NCBI RefSeq assembly: GCF_031501865.1
Contig: NZ_JARRCW010000001.1
Span: forward strand, 4,106,001 to 4,170,000
Length of the DNA: 64,000 bases
DNA from: Pseudovibrio sp. M1P-2-3
GTDB lineage: Bacteria > Pseudomonadota > Alphaproteobacteria > Rhizobiales > Stappiaceae
Reading direction: 5' to 3'
Part shown: positions 36,908 to 45,515 of the stretch, piece by piece
How positions within the stretch are numbered: position 1 is the stretch's first letter
Layout: each line of letters begins with the position of its first letter
Position numbers and translations under genes: made by a program
Notes under the pieces: model-generated
Databases searched by the model: none
What the model saw: the letters and a program-made list of their open reading frames with translations, nothing else
What the model was told of the DNA's origin: nothing

Positions 36908-37545
36908 CAAGCGCCCTTCCCGTCCTGCAGGCAGAAGTCTTCCAGTCTAAAGTTATCGGAAAATGCTGCCTCTATTGTTTTGGTCGTAATTTCTTTGAGC
37001 ACTGGAAAGCGGCCGAGCTTTTTAACACCTGCATACTCCACAATGGTGCGCTCTGTATCTGCCACCTCATCGCCAATAAACACGATCCCCAGCAGCGAGC
37101 AGCCACGCAACCGCAGTGCTTCAATTGAAAGGAGACTATGGTTGATCGTACCAAGGCCTGTCCGGGCACACAGCACAACGGGTGACTGCCATGTCTTGAA
37201 AAGGTCGATATAAAGCGTTTCACGGGTAAGCGGAACCATCACACCACCTGCGCCCTCCATCACCAATGGGCCACTGACCTGCGGCAAATCCAAACTGCCG
37301 CACTCAATCAGCACACCCTCTTCCTCTGCAGAATAATGGGGAGATGCAGGGATTTGTAGGCGATACGCCTCTGGTAACACCGCACACCCTGTCAGGCGTT
37401 TAACAGTCTGTGTGTCTGTCTCCTCTTCCAGACCGGACTGAACCGGTTTCCAGTAGGTGGCGGCAAGTGCCTGCGTAAGCGCCGCAGAAAAAACTGTTTT
37501 ACCGATACCGGTGTCTGTTCCGGTAACTACAATCGGTTGTGTCAT
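36907..37545 (-). CDS. bioD: Dethiobiotin synthetase BioD
   Basis: A 212-residue ATP-dependent carboxylase closing the ureido ring of dethiobiotin. P-loop VTGTDTGIGKTVFSAAL, substrate segment TYWKPVQSGLEEETD and VMEGAGGVMVPL are clear. It overlaps bioF by 4 bp (ATGA) and bioA by one base. Confidence 0.96.
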   Translation of the reverse strand: MTQPIVVTGTDTGIGKTVFSAALTQALAATYWKPVQSGLEEETDTQTVKRLTGCAVLPEAYRLQIPASPHYSAEEEGVLIECGSLDLPQVSGPLVMEGAGGVMVPLTRETLYIDLFKTWQSPVVLCARTGLGTINHSLLSIEALRLRGCSLLGIVFIGDEVADTERTIVEYAGVKKLGRFPVLKEITTKTIEAAFSDNFRLEDFCLQDGKGA

Positions 37546-38681
37546 GATTGAACGAGACCTATTTCTTCTGCAAGAACTTCAAACATGCTGGATACATCTT
37601 CTTTACTGGCATGCAAGGTCAAAGCAATACGTAGGCGGGAGGTGCCACGCGGGACGGTTGGCGGACGAATACCGCGAATATCAAAGCCGCGCTCCTGCAA
37701 GGATTTTGCAATACGCATGGTGCGTTTGTCATCGCCAATAAGAAACGGCTGGATATGTGTCCCGCTGCCCTTCCGGCCACAGCGGCGCTCCATTTCTTTA
37801 TTTGTATACTTCACAAGGTCCGCAAGCCGCTGGCGCCGTTCAGGTTGGCTCTGCACCAACTCAAGTGCAGCACGTACAATAGCAGCAACAAGCGGAGACG
37901 GCGCAGTGGCATAGATAAAACTACGGGCACGGTTTATGAGATAGTCAATCAAGACAGCCGAACCACAAACAAGAGCGCCAGACGCCCCAAGTGCCTTACC
38001 GCAGGTATGAAGCGAAATAAGGTTTTCGCGCCCTTCGAACGCGGCAGCAAGTCCCCGACCACCGTTGCCCAGTACACCCGTTGCATGGGCTTCATCTACC
38101 AACAAAAATGCATCATGCCTATCAGCAAGTTCGACCAGATCTCCTAGAGGCGCACGGTCACCATCCATGCTGTAAAGGCTTTCACAGGCAATCCAGATGC
38201 GCCCTGTCTCCCCCTGCTGACGCCAAGTGGCAATACGCGCTTCCGCGTCTTCAACCTGATTATGCTGAAAAGCCATAGTTTGAGCTGCGCCCAGCTTCAT
38301 TCCATCATGTGCGCTGGCGTGAATAAGGCTGTCATAAAGCACAAGATCGCCTTGCTGTGGCAAAGTGGAAAACAGCGCCATGTTGGCCGTGTATCCGCCG
38401 CCAAAGAACAAGGATCGCTCTGTATTAAACAGAGCTGCCGCCTCATGCTCCAGCGCCTCGTGCTCAACATCATTCCCCCGCAACAGGCGCGATCCGCCAG
38501 CCCCAAGGCCAACACCGCGTGACAGGGCTTGCTCTGCCGCCAAAAGCAACTCTGGCGCTTTTGTCAGCGCCAGATAGTCATTGGACGAAAAATCGCATCC
38601 ATGAGCCTTGAGCAAAGAGCGCGACCTGCCACGTTCTGCCAGACGCTCAAGTGCACCTTGGTGCTTATTCAGCAGGTTCAT
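37542..38681 (-). CDS. bioF: 8-amino-7-oxononanoate synthase BioF
   Basis: A 379-residue PLP enzyme condensing pimeloyl-ACP/CoA with alanine. The core shows [45 protein letters not shown] and the PLP lysine in [17 protein letters not shown]. The ATG at 38681 is preferred over an upstream in-frame codon inside bioB; it still overlaps bioB by 17 nt. Confidence 0.95.
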   Translation of the reverse strand: MNLLNKHQGALERLAERGRSRSLLKAHGCDFSSNDYLALTKAPELLLAAEQALSRGVGLGAGGSRLLRGNDVEHEALEHEAAALFNTERSLFFGGGYTANMALFSTLPQQGDLVLYDSLIHASAHDGMKLGAAQTMAFQHNQVEDAEARIATWRQQGETGRIWIACESLYSMDGDRAPLGDLVELADRHDAFLLVDEAHATGVLGNGGRGLAAAFEGRENLISLHTCGKALGASGALVCGSAVLIDYLINRARSFIYATAPSPLVAAIVRAALELVQSQPERRQRLADLVKYTNKEMERRCGRKGSGTHIQPFLIGDDKRTMRIAKSLQERGFDIRGIRPPTVPRGTSRLRIALTLHASKEDVSSMFEVLAEEIGLVQS

Positions 38682-39657
38682 GTTCGGATGTACAGCTCTT
38701 AAGCCCCATAGGGCGGATGCCAAGACGCTTGAACAGCGCTGCGTCTTTGGAGTCCTCTGGATTGTCTGCCGTCAGCAGTGTTTCCCCTTTAAAGATGGAG
38801 TTTGCCCCAGCAAAAAAACACATAGCCTGCGTTTCATCAGACATTTCCGTCCGGCCAGCAGACAAACGCACATGGGATTTCGGCATCATGATGCGGGCAA
38901 CGGCAATCAGGCGAACAAAGTCGATCGGGTCAACCGGCTCGGCATCTTGAAGCGGTGTACCTTCAATTGGAATGAGCATGTTGATCGGCACACTGTCGGG
39001 ATGCTCTTCCAAGGTTGCCAGAGATACCAGCATGTCGAGGCGATCGGTTTTTTCCTCACCCATGCCTACAATACCACCCGAACAGACCTTTATACCCGCG
39101 TCCTTGACCATATTGAGCGTATCAATGCGGTCGGAGAACTTACGTGTGGTAATGACCTCGCTATAATAGCGTTCAGAGGTATCAACGTTGTGATTGTAGT
39201 AATCCAGACCAGCATCTTTCAGGCGGATAACCTGATCGGGGCTCAGCATGCCAAGGGTCATGCAGCTTTCCATACCAAGCTCTTTAACACCTTCCACCAT
39301 CATTTCGATGGCGCGCATGTCACGGTCCTTTGGCGAACGCCACGCCGCCCCCATGCAATAACGTGTTGCTCCGCTTTCCTTCGCCTTTTTAGCTTCGTCC
39401 AGCACACGCTGCACTTCCAAAAGCTTTGAGGCGGAGAGTTCGGTATTGTTGCGTGCAGACTGACTGCAATAGGCGCAATCTTCCGGACAGCCTCCTGTCT
39501 TGATACTCAACAGCTGACTTTGCTGGACCTCATTGGGGTCAAAATGCTCGCGGTGGACGCATTGCGCTTTAAACAGCAGGTCGTTAAATGGCAGATTATA
39601 AAGAGATTCAGCCTCTTCACGGGTCCAGTTATTACGGATTTCAGATGAGTTTTGCAC
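38665..39657 (-). CDS. bioB: Biotin synthase BioB
   Basis: A radical-SAM enzyme inserting sulfur into dethiobiotin. The CxxxCxxC cluster is in [14 protein letters not shown], the [2Fe-2S] ligands and motifs such as [13 protein letters not shown] and GGIVGMGE follow. No ATG precedes the conserved start [19 protein letters not shown] chose GTG 39657 (330 residues). TTG codons at 39666 (with GGGGA upstream) and 39711 are alternatives. First gene of bioBFDAZ. Confidence 0.93.
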   Translation of the reverse strand: MQNSSEIRNNWTREEAESLYNLPFNDLLFKAQCVHREHFDPNEVQQSQLLSIKTGGCPEDCAYCSQSARNNTELSASKLLEVQRVLDEAKKAKESGATRYCMGAAWRSPKDRDMRAIEMMVEGVKELGMESCMTLGMLSPDQVIRLKDAGLDYYNHNVDTSERYYSEVITTRKFSDRIDTLNMVKDAGIKVCSGGIVGMGEEKTDRLDMLVSLATLEEHPDSVPINMLIPIEGTPLQDAEPVDPIDFVRLIAVARIMMPKSHVRLSAGRTEMSDETQAMCFFAGANSIFKGETLLTADNPEDSKDAALFKRLGIRPMGLKSCTSEHEPAE

Positions 39658-39723
39658 GCAGTTCAACTTGTTGATTTCCCCAAAGGCGCTTTTCGCCGTC
39701 AAATACAGCAAAGTATGAGCTAT

Positions 39724-39739
39724 ACAATTGATTAATTGT
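39724..39739 (-). promoter_or_regulatory. Palindrome at the bioB promoter
   Basis: ACAATT-GATT-AATTGT is a perfect 6-bp inverted repeat that overlaps a minus-strand TTGACA (39737-39742) upstream of bioB. The best -10 match (CATACT, spacing 19) is poor. It may be an operator. It does not match the TTATCTATAA-type BioR box known from other Alphaproteobacteria. Confidence 0.4.
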
Positions 39740-39742
39740 CAA

Positions 39743-40241
39743 TCGCAGTAAATCCTAGTCCACCGAGTGGATGATTCTTGTATTTGGACTAAAGTGTCCC
39801 TGTTACCTGAAAAATATCAAGGGCGATAAATTAAAAACACCCACTCCATTTCAGGTGTAAACCTCATAACCAGAGAACCTCCGTTGATCAACTGCCCAGT
39901 ATCCCTGTTTGCCCTAGACTTTCAGGCCACGCTTCATCCCCACACAAAAATTCACATTCATTCACCAACCGGTTACCAGCCGGAAAGCCTTCAAAACCCT
40001 TAGTAAATCATTAAGCAATAAACACGAATGCGGCTTATACTTGCCAAGAATTCATCGCCTGTTTTATTAAAAAATCGCCATTTTTGCATTCTGCACATGT
40101 AACTGCATCAAGTCGGCAATCTCCTTGTTGCAAAAAGCAACTTTTGGTCTTCATTTCAGAAAAAATCCCGAATTACGGCACATTTTCAAGTGGCACAAAT
40201 TATGTATTATAAATCTCAGGAACAACAGGAACATAAGTTCT
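39743..40241. other. AT-rich intergenic region without recognised genes
   Basis: No convincing ORF or RNA gene is seen between bioB and the small plus-strand ORF. A short hairpin (GTTGC-AAAAA-GCAAC) with trailing T residues lies near 40126-40144. A possible plus-strand promoter (TTTTCA, 16-base spacer, TATTAT) falls near 40185-40212, just before the small ORF. Confidence 0.4.
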
Positions 40242-40382
40242 ATGTCTTTACTATTCATTTACTACCTGACTTTTGCAGTTATGCTTTCACTGGGTAGCTT
40301 TGTTGTAATAAAGGAGAAACAAAGAAAAGCTCTCAGAGTCATGAAAGCGAACGAACATCCTGTGGTCCGCCCGAAACCATAG
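40242..40382 (+). CDS. Candidate small membrane protein (46 residues)
   Basis: A short frame starting MSLLFIYYLTFAVMLSLG, with one hydrophobic segment (residues ~2-23) and a basic tail (VIKEKQRKALRVMK). AGGAAC lies about nine bases before the ATG, a promoter-like sequence lies upstream and a strong terminator follows about 200 nt after the stop. A longer in-frame start at 40125 is less likely. No family is recognised; it may be a real single-pass peptide or a by-product of an sRNA gene. Confidence 0.4.
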   Translation: MSLLFIYYLTFAVMLSLGSFVVIKEKQRKALRVMKANEHPVVRPKP

Positions 40383-40588
40383 GATGTCAGGAAGTCCCTA
40401 TATTAAAACTTGCCGTCCTTGCAGCAATCGGCAATTGGGCTTCCAACACAAAGCGCGAAACGATTATGCCCCTAATCACTCGCGCCAAGAAACAAGATCA
40501 CTGGATCCGCTGGCCCTTCAGAGCAGTCAGCAATAACAACAGTGACCTACAAAGACGTAAAGTCCAACTGGCAAAATGCCAAACAAAT

Positions 40589-40642
40589 GCCGCTTTATTC
40601 TCAGCTCCCCCCACCTCCTGATGAATAAAGCGGCTTTTTTTT
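40589..40642 (+). terminator. Strong orphan rho-independent terminator
   Basis: A perfect 12-bp stem (GCCGCTTTATTC with GAATAAAGCGGC) with a 22-nt loop is followed by eight T residues. No recognised plus-strand gene ends nearby, so it marks an unannotated transcript, either from the small ORF at 40242 or a non-coding RNA within ~40383-40642. Confidence 0.88.
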
Positions 40643-40836
40643 GCCTACACCCCGCCTCCATGCGCCCATTGGGTTACACGCACTCAAAAAAATGAAAACT
40701 TGCCCCGCAACCGATTGTTTTCAATTGACTTTATTTACGAAATTCTATTGTCTGGATGACAGTATACTGATGAGCACCCAGTGCCTCTGCACGATTTTCA
40801 TTTTGTTGTTTCACTGATCAGAGAGATTATCGGACC

Positions 40837-41844
40837 ATGAGTCTAGACAGCGACATACTGATTGATCGCCTGCGCCTTAGAAGAAAACTGACTTTTTGGC
40901 GTGTTTTTGCGTTTTTGGTAGTGCTCATAGCGATTGGGAGCATCTTTGCGGTCACTGGAGGCAAGTTCAGTTCAAAAAAACACATCCAGCACATCGCCCG
41001 CATCGCAATTACCGGAACGATCACCGAAAACCGGCAGATGCTGGAGCTGATCAAGGAAGTTGGAGACTCGAAAGAGGTTGAAGGGGTTATCATTTCGATT
41101 AACTCTCCGGGCGGAACAACCACTGGCGGGGAAGCTCTTTATCATGCCCTTCGCGAGCTTTCCCAGAAAAAGCCGGTAGTCGCAACCATTGGCACCGTTG
41201 GTGCTTCTGCCGCCTATATGACAGCTGTCGCCACAGACCATATCATTGCCCGCTATAACTCCATGACAGGGTCAATTGGTGTCCTGTTCCAGTACGGCAA
41301 TGCAGGGACCCTTCTTGACACGATCGGCTTGAAGCTCAATGCGGTGAAAAGCTCTCCCTTGAAAGCCGAACCGAATTTTTATGAGCCCGCTACACCGGAA
41401 GCCATTGCTGTCCTTGAAAGTCTCGTCAATGATTCTTACCAGTGGTTTATGAATGTCGTCGCGGAACGGCGCGGTTTTACCACTGCACAAATCCAGCAGC
41501 TGGCAAATGGTCAAGTCTACAGCGGTCATCAAGCCAAGGAAAAGAACCTGATTGACGCCATTGGCGGTGAAGATGAGGCAAAAGCTTGGCTTGTCAGCAA
41601 AAAGGGGTTGAATAAAAACCTCAAGATAGTTCACTGGAAACCGGCGGAAGAGTCGGCTACATCTTTGCTAAAAATCAAAGCATCCAGTTTATTCTTGGGG
41701 CAGGATGCTAACATTCTTGAAAATCTAGCAATTTTCGCTAAAAAACTCACAGAAAGCGGTAGTGAGCTTGACGGACTGCTGTCTGTTTGGCAGGCTCCAC
41801 ATACGTCAGGTGATACCAAGTGGGGGGACGCACGCAATGATTAA
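40837..41844 (+). CDS. sppA: Signal peptide peptidase SppA (S49)
   Basis: A 335-residue membrane-anchored serine peptidase digesting leftover signal peptides. One N-terminal membrane helix ([20 protein letters not shown]) precedes the S49 domain: [20 protein letters not shown], nucleophile region [15 protein letters not shown] and the catalytic lysine side near [11 protein letters not shown]. Short-form SppA with a single catalytic domain. Overlaps ihfB by 8 nt. Confidence 0.95.
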   Translation: MSLDSDILIDRLRLRRKLTFWRVFAFLVVLIAIGSIFAVTGGKFSSKKHIQHIARIAITGTITENRQMLELIKEVGDSKEVEGVIISINSPGGTTTGGEALYHALRELSQKKPVVATIGTVGASAAYMTAVATDHIIARYNSMTGSIGVLFQYGNAGTLLDTIGLKLNAVKSSPLKAEPNFYEPATPEAIAVLESLVNDSYQWFMNVVAERRGFTTAQIQQLANGQVYSGHQAKEKNLIDAIGGEDEAKAWLVSKKGLNKNLKIVHWKPAEESATSLLKIKASSLFLGQDANILENLAIFAKKLTESGSELDGLLSVWQAPHTSGDTKWGDARND

Positions 41845-42133
41845 GTCTGAATTGGTCCAAAGTATTGCAGAACAGAATCCGCATCTATACCAGCGCGATG
41901 TAGAAAACATCGTCAATGCGATTCTCGATGAAATTACAGAAGCTCTCATGCGCGGAGATCGCGTTGAGCTGCGCGGTTTCGGGGCGTTTTCGGTTAAAAA
42001 CCGTCCTGCACGCGTAGGCCGTAACCCAAGAACCGGCCAGAAGGTGGAAGTGAACGAGAAATTTGTTCCTTTCTTCAAAACCGGCAAAGAAATGCGCGAA
42101 CGCTTGAACGATGGTGAAGACATCGGCGAGTGA
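41837..42133 (+). CDS. ihfB: Integration host factor subunit beta
   Basis: A 98-residue HU/IHF-family DNA-bending protein. The start [18 protein letters not shown] at 41837 matches the family; the [21 protein letters not shown] arm with the conserved proline intercalates DNA. The longer frame from 41762 lies in sppA. Located between sppA and the LapA-domain gene, as in related genomes. Confidence 0.95.
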   Translation: MIKSELVQSIAEQNPHLYQRDVENIVNAILDEITEALMRGDRVELRGFGAFSVKNRPARVGRNPRTGQKVEVNEKFVPFFKTGKEMRERLNDGEDIGE

Positions 42134-42154
42134 GCCTCTTATTTGGAGTGACCC

Positions 42155-43441
42155 TTGAGAAGATTCTTGAAGAATCTGGTACTGATTCCCGTTGCGGCAC
42201 TGCTGATCGTTCTTGCAGTAGCCAACCGGCATAGTGCCATTATCTCCCTTAATCCGTTTGTTGAAGGGGACCCGGCACTAACATTCAATGTTCCAGTTTT
42301 CTGGATCATATTTGCCTCCGTTGCCCTTGGCATCCTCATTGGAGGTGTCGCCACATGGAGCACACAGGGCAAATATCGCAAAAGTATGCGCCAGAATCGC
42401 AAGGAAGCCAAAGCGCTACGTGCCGAGGCTGAGCAATTGAAGCGGGGGCTTAAAGCTTCCAGCACCAACAGCCTCCCCCACCCGATAACCAACGGGTGGC
42501 ATAAATACGAGAAGGTCCCCATGCGAGTCATTTCAGCACCGGAAATAAATGCTGTAATGGACTTGCGAAGCCTTATCGAAACTGTCAGGCAGGCTTATCG
42601 TAGCAGCGTTGTTTCCCCTCCACGCTGCTACAATGAAATTGAGCGACCTGACTGTGAGGCGAACAGCCATCTTCTCATTTCTTCTTCGTGGAACAACTTC
42701 AAAGAACAAGGTTCCTCAGAGCGCGGGTTCATAGGAACCACGCTCAGCACCTTTACCCCTTCGGGCAGCGGAGACGGACAGGCCCATGCAGTCAGCGTTT
42801 ATCTCCTCCAGTCAGGAAAGACCGGTGCACCTCTTGCGGTGCTAGATAGCTCTGCGCTAGCGCCATGGAAAGAAGCTTCCGTGAACGCCCTTGCCTCCAG
42901 TTATCTCGCCCGTGAAGACGCTTCAAAAATGCTGGTTATCGGGGTCACTCCCAACAGCCAACTGAATGTGCTTGCCCAGACATCGGTCAGAACACTCCAC
43001 AAAGTACTCATATGGGACAATGAGACCGTGAACGCCTCCAAACTTGCCGCCTCTCTTTGTAAAGAGGGAATAGACGCAGCGTGGACAGACGATCTGGAAG
43101 GAGCAGCCCAAGGGGCTGACATCATTATCCTGTCATCCTTTGAGGCGGCTGATCTGCTGAATGGCGGCTGGATACCAGAGGGCTGCCACATCAGCACGCT
43201 CCAGTCTCCCATCGGAGATTACCCGAACTATGACCCCTTGCTGCTCGATACTTCCAGATTTTTTATAGAAAGCCACGGGGCACATAACCCAATATCACGC
43301 GAAGTCACCGCAGACCTTGGTGAACTGTGTAAAGGCTCCAAGGCAGGGCGCCGATATTATGGACAAAGGACCATTTTTGAAAACAGCTTCGCCGCTATCC
43401 CAGACCTTGCCACCGCCAGCTACGCTTTCCTGCGCAGCTGA
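42155..43441 (+). CDS. LapA-domain protein fused to a degenerate ornithine-cyclodeaminase-like domain
   Basis: A 428-residue protein. Residues 1-110 are a LapA/DUF1049 domain: two membrane helices (LVLIPVAALLIVLAVANRH and FWIIFASVALGILIGGVATW) and a coiled-coil tail. From residue ~123 (ATG 42521, with AGAAGG five bases upstream) the sequence follows the ornithine cyclodeaminase/mu-crystallin layout (MRVISAPEINAVMDLRSLI, LDSSALAPWKEAS...LASSYLARED). Its NAD loop GVTPNSQ lacks the GxGxxA pattern and the closing FKSVG-like motif reads FENSF. In relatives LapA normally ends after the coiled coil, so this is a fusion, possibly created by an indel before 42521. The second domain might also be made separately. 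Confidence 0.75.
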   Translation: MRRFLKNLVLIPVAALLIVLAVANRHSAIISLNPFVEGDPALTFNVPVFWIIFASVALGILIGGVATWSTQGKYRKSMRQNRKEAKALRAEAEQLKRGLKASSTNSLPHPITNGWHKYEKVPMRVISAPEINAVMDLRSLIETVRQAYRSSVVSPPRCYNEIERPDCEANSHLLISSSWNNFKEQGSSERGFIGTTLSTFTPSGSGDGQAHAVSVYLLQSGKTGAPLAVLDSSALAPWKEASVNALASSYLAREDASKMLVIGVTPNSQLNVLAQTSVRTLHKVLIWDNETVNASKLAASLCKEGIDAAWTDDLEGAAQGADIIILSSFEAADLLNGGWIPEGCHISTLQSPIGDYPNYDPLLLDTSRFFIESHGAHNPISREVTADLGELCKGSKAGRRYYGQRTIFENSFAAIPDLATASYAFLRS

Positions 43442-43458
43442 ATACCGGTACATTTTGT

Positions 43459-44076
43459 CTATTTCCGCCGCGGCGTGTAAACGGGGAGTTTCCAGTCCAT
43501 CATAATTGCCCCTCCGCGCAGGAACAGTGCAGCACTAAGAGCCACAAGGGAAGCTATATTGCTGGCGCCTGTGAGCGCGTCAATCACCGTATATAAACAA
43601 GCACCCGCAAACGCTGCGGCCAAGTAAACATCCCTTTGAATAAGCGCGGAGGGCTGACTGGCCACAACATCGCGAATAATCCCGCCAAAGGTTGCTGTTG
43701 CAACGCCCATGAGAATGGCAACAAAGAAGTGATCCCCCACAGACAGAGCCTTCGCGGCCCCCATGACACTGTAGGCCGACAGCCCAACAGCATCCAGCCA
43801 GCGCAAGGGTTTGTCGAACGCCTCCACAATATGAGCACCGAACCACATGAAAACGGTAACGCAGGCACACACAATCAAATAGGCTTCATTCTCCACCCAG
43901 AAGATGGGAACACCCAAAAGCAGATCACGCAAGGTGCCGCCGCCCATGCCTGTGAAGCTGCAAAAGAACAGAAAAGCGATCAGGTCAAGTTTCAAACGGG
44001 CAGCCACCAGCCCGCCCGTCAGCGCGAAAACTGCAACGCCGAGAAAATCCAGATACTGCCAAATATAGTCCGCCAT
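43459..44076 (-). CDS. TRIC-type cation channel / UPF0126 membrane protein
   Basis: A 205-residue protein with about seven membrane helices and two repeats with GGGTLRDLLLG and FGGIIRDVVAS, the hallmark of the prokaryotic TRIC (YadS/YicG-like) family; some members are linked to glycine uptake. The ATG at 44076 is preferred over an unconserved extension to 44208. It converges with the LapA fusion gene. Confidence 0.88.
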   Translation of the reverse strand: MADYIWQYLDFLGVAVFALTGGLVAARLKLDLIAFLFFCSFTGMGGGTLRDLLLGVPIFWVENEAYLIVCACVTVFMWFGAHIVEAFDKPLRWLDAVGLSAYSVMGAAKALSVGDHFFVAILMGVATATFGGIIRDVVASQPSALIQRDVYLAAAFAGACLYTVIDALTGASNIASLVALSAALFLRGGAIMMDWKLPVYTPRRK

Positions 44077-44177
44077 CGGCACCCACCCTCGTGATACGTT
44101 CACAATCACAACAACAAGCGCGGCATAGAGCTTTTTCCCGTTAAAGCAATGCCTGTTACCACAGTATCTTGTGGTCA

Positions 44178-44214
44178 AAGAAAAGGGCGCGTGCAAATTG
44201 GAATGCACCCGCCC
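44178..44214 (-). terminator. Rho-independent terminator after grpE
   Basis: On the minus strand an 11-bp stem with one mismatch (GGGCGGGTGCA with TGCACGCGCCC, 8-nt loop) is followed by TTTTCTTT. Confidence 0.8.
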
Positions 44215-44246
44215 AAAACGAATAAAGAAAAATCCTGTCTTAGTGC

Positions 44247-44909
44247 TTACTCAGCAGAAGAACCCGGCTCTTCCTTTTGTGCCGCGATTGGTGCGACCTT
44301 CGGACCGCCTTTCGCCACACCCACCATTGCAGGGCGCAACACGCGTTCACCAATAACGTAACCAGCCTGAACAACCTGCACAACAGTGTTGTTAGGAACC
44401 TCAGGGTTTGGAACTTCAAACATGGCCTGATGGAAATGCGGGTCGAACTTATCGCCTTCTGGAGACAGGCGCTTCACGCCGTGCTTTTCCAGCTGGTTCA
44501 ACATTTCACGCTCAACCATTTCCACGCCGTCCACCAGCACTTTCAGGTTGGAACCTTCCACGGAACGCTCTTCTTCCGGCAGGGCATCTATAGCGCGGCC
44601 CAAATTGTCGTTAACCACCAGCATGTCGCGGGCAAAGCTTGAAACCGCATAGGTTTTGGCGTCACGAATTTCTTTTTCGGTCCGGCGACGGAGGTTTTCC
44701 ATCTCGGCCATCACCCGCAAAACGCGCTCTTTCATTTCCGCATTTTCAGTGCGCAGAGTTTCAGAGGCGTCTTCAAAAGCAAATGTATCTGCCTCAGCTT
44801 CGGTTTCTTGCGCCCCGATGGTCTGATCAGTTTCCTTGGCCTGATTTTCTTCCGATGTTACCGGTGTCTCTTCTGGGCTAGGTGTCTTGCTTTCGTTCGT
44901 CATTCTCAT
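44247..44909 (-). CDS. grpE: Nucleotide exchange factor GrpE
   Basis: A 220-residue DnaK co-chaperone: acidic disordered N-terminus, long coiled coil ([22 protein letters not shown]), then the beta domain ending [27 protein letters not shown]. The usual partner hrcA is not adjacent in this window. The gene is flanked by terminators on both sides, so it is a separate unit. Confidence 0.95.
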   Translation of the reverse strand: MRMTNESKTPSPEETPVTSEENQAKETDQTIGAQETEAEADTFAFEDASETLRTENAEMKERVLRVMAEMENLRRRTEKEIRDAKTYAVSSFARDMLVVNDNLGRAIDALPEEERSVEGSNLKVLVDGVEMVEREMLNQLEKHGVKRLSPEGDKFDPHFHQAMFEVPNPEVPNNTVVQVVQAGYVIGERVLRPAMVGVAKGGPKVAPIAAQKEEPGSSAE

Positions 44910-44996
44910 CCCAATCGTTCAAAGCTACGCAAAGCGTTCATTTCGCTCAGCCAGTAGCACTTTACAAATCTATTGCGATCTTATTTAGGGGTAGTT

Positions 44997-45037
44997 TTCA
45001 AAAAACAAAAGTCCTCCGGCTACCTGAATAGCCGGAG
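44997..45037 (-). terminator. Rho-independent terminator after trxA
   Basis: A perfect 9-bp stem (CTCCGGCTA with TAGCCGGAG, 6-nt loop) is followed on the minus strand by GACTTTTGTTTTTTG. It ends the trxA transcript. Confidence 0.85.
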
Positions 45038-45080
45038 TCTTTGGCGCTATGCCCATCAATAACAGTTTTTCCAACTAATT

Positions 45081-45401
45081 TTAGGAGTACTGCTTGATCC
45101 ATTCGGCAATCTTACCCTTTGGCTGAGCACCAACCAATGTTGCAGCGGGCTCACCATCCTTGAACAAAATGATGGTTGGAATAGAACGCACACCGTAGGT
45201 CATGGCGGATTGCTGGTTGGAATCGATATCCAGTTTTGCAATCTTCACATCTGATGCCATTTCCTCGGAAATTTCTTCCAAAGAAGGTGCAATCATCTTA
45301 CACGGACCACACCAGGTCGCCCAAAAATCAACAACAACCGGAGAAGAGCTTTTCAGTACTTCAGCGTCGAATGTCTCATCACTAACATTCACAGTGGCCA
45401 T
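45081..45401 (-). CDS. trxA: Thioredoxin TrxA
   Basis: A 106-residue thioredoxin with the redox motif WCGPCK ([16 protein letters not shown]) and the cis-proline region [12 protein letters not shown]. The start [11 protein letters not shown] at 45401 fits; an upstream extension does not. Downstream of addA in the order addB-addA-trxA, typical of Rhizobiales and Caulobacterales. Confidence 0.97.
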   Translation of the reverse strand: MATVNVSDETFDAEVLKSSSPVVVDFWATWCGPCKMIAPSLEEISEEMASDVKIAKLDIDSNQQSAMTYGVRSIPTIILFKDGEPAATLVGAQPKGKIAEWIKQYS

Positions 45402-45515
45402 GTTATGCCTCTCATCTTTTTGTTGGTACGGGTCACAGGCTCTTCCGTGACTCATTGGCACAGAAAGTAGGAACCCAACTCCCGAAGGTCAAGGAAACGA
45501 ATTTCCTACCTTGGC

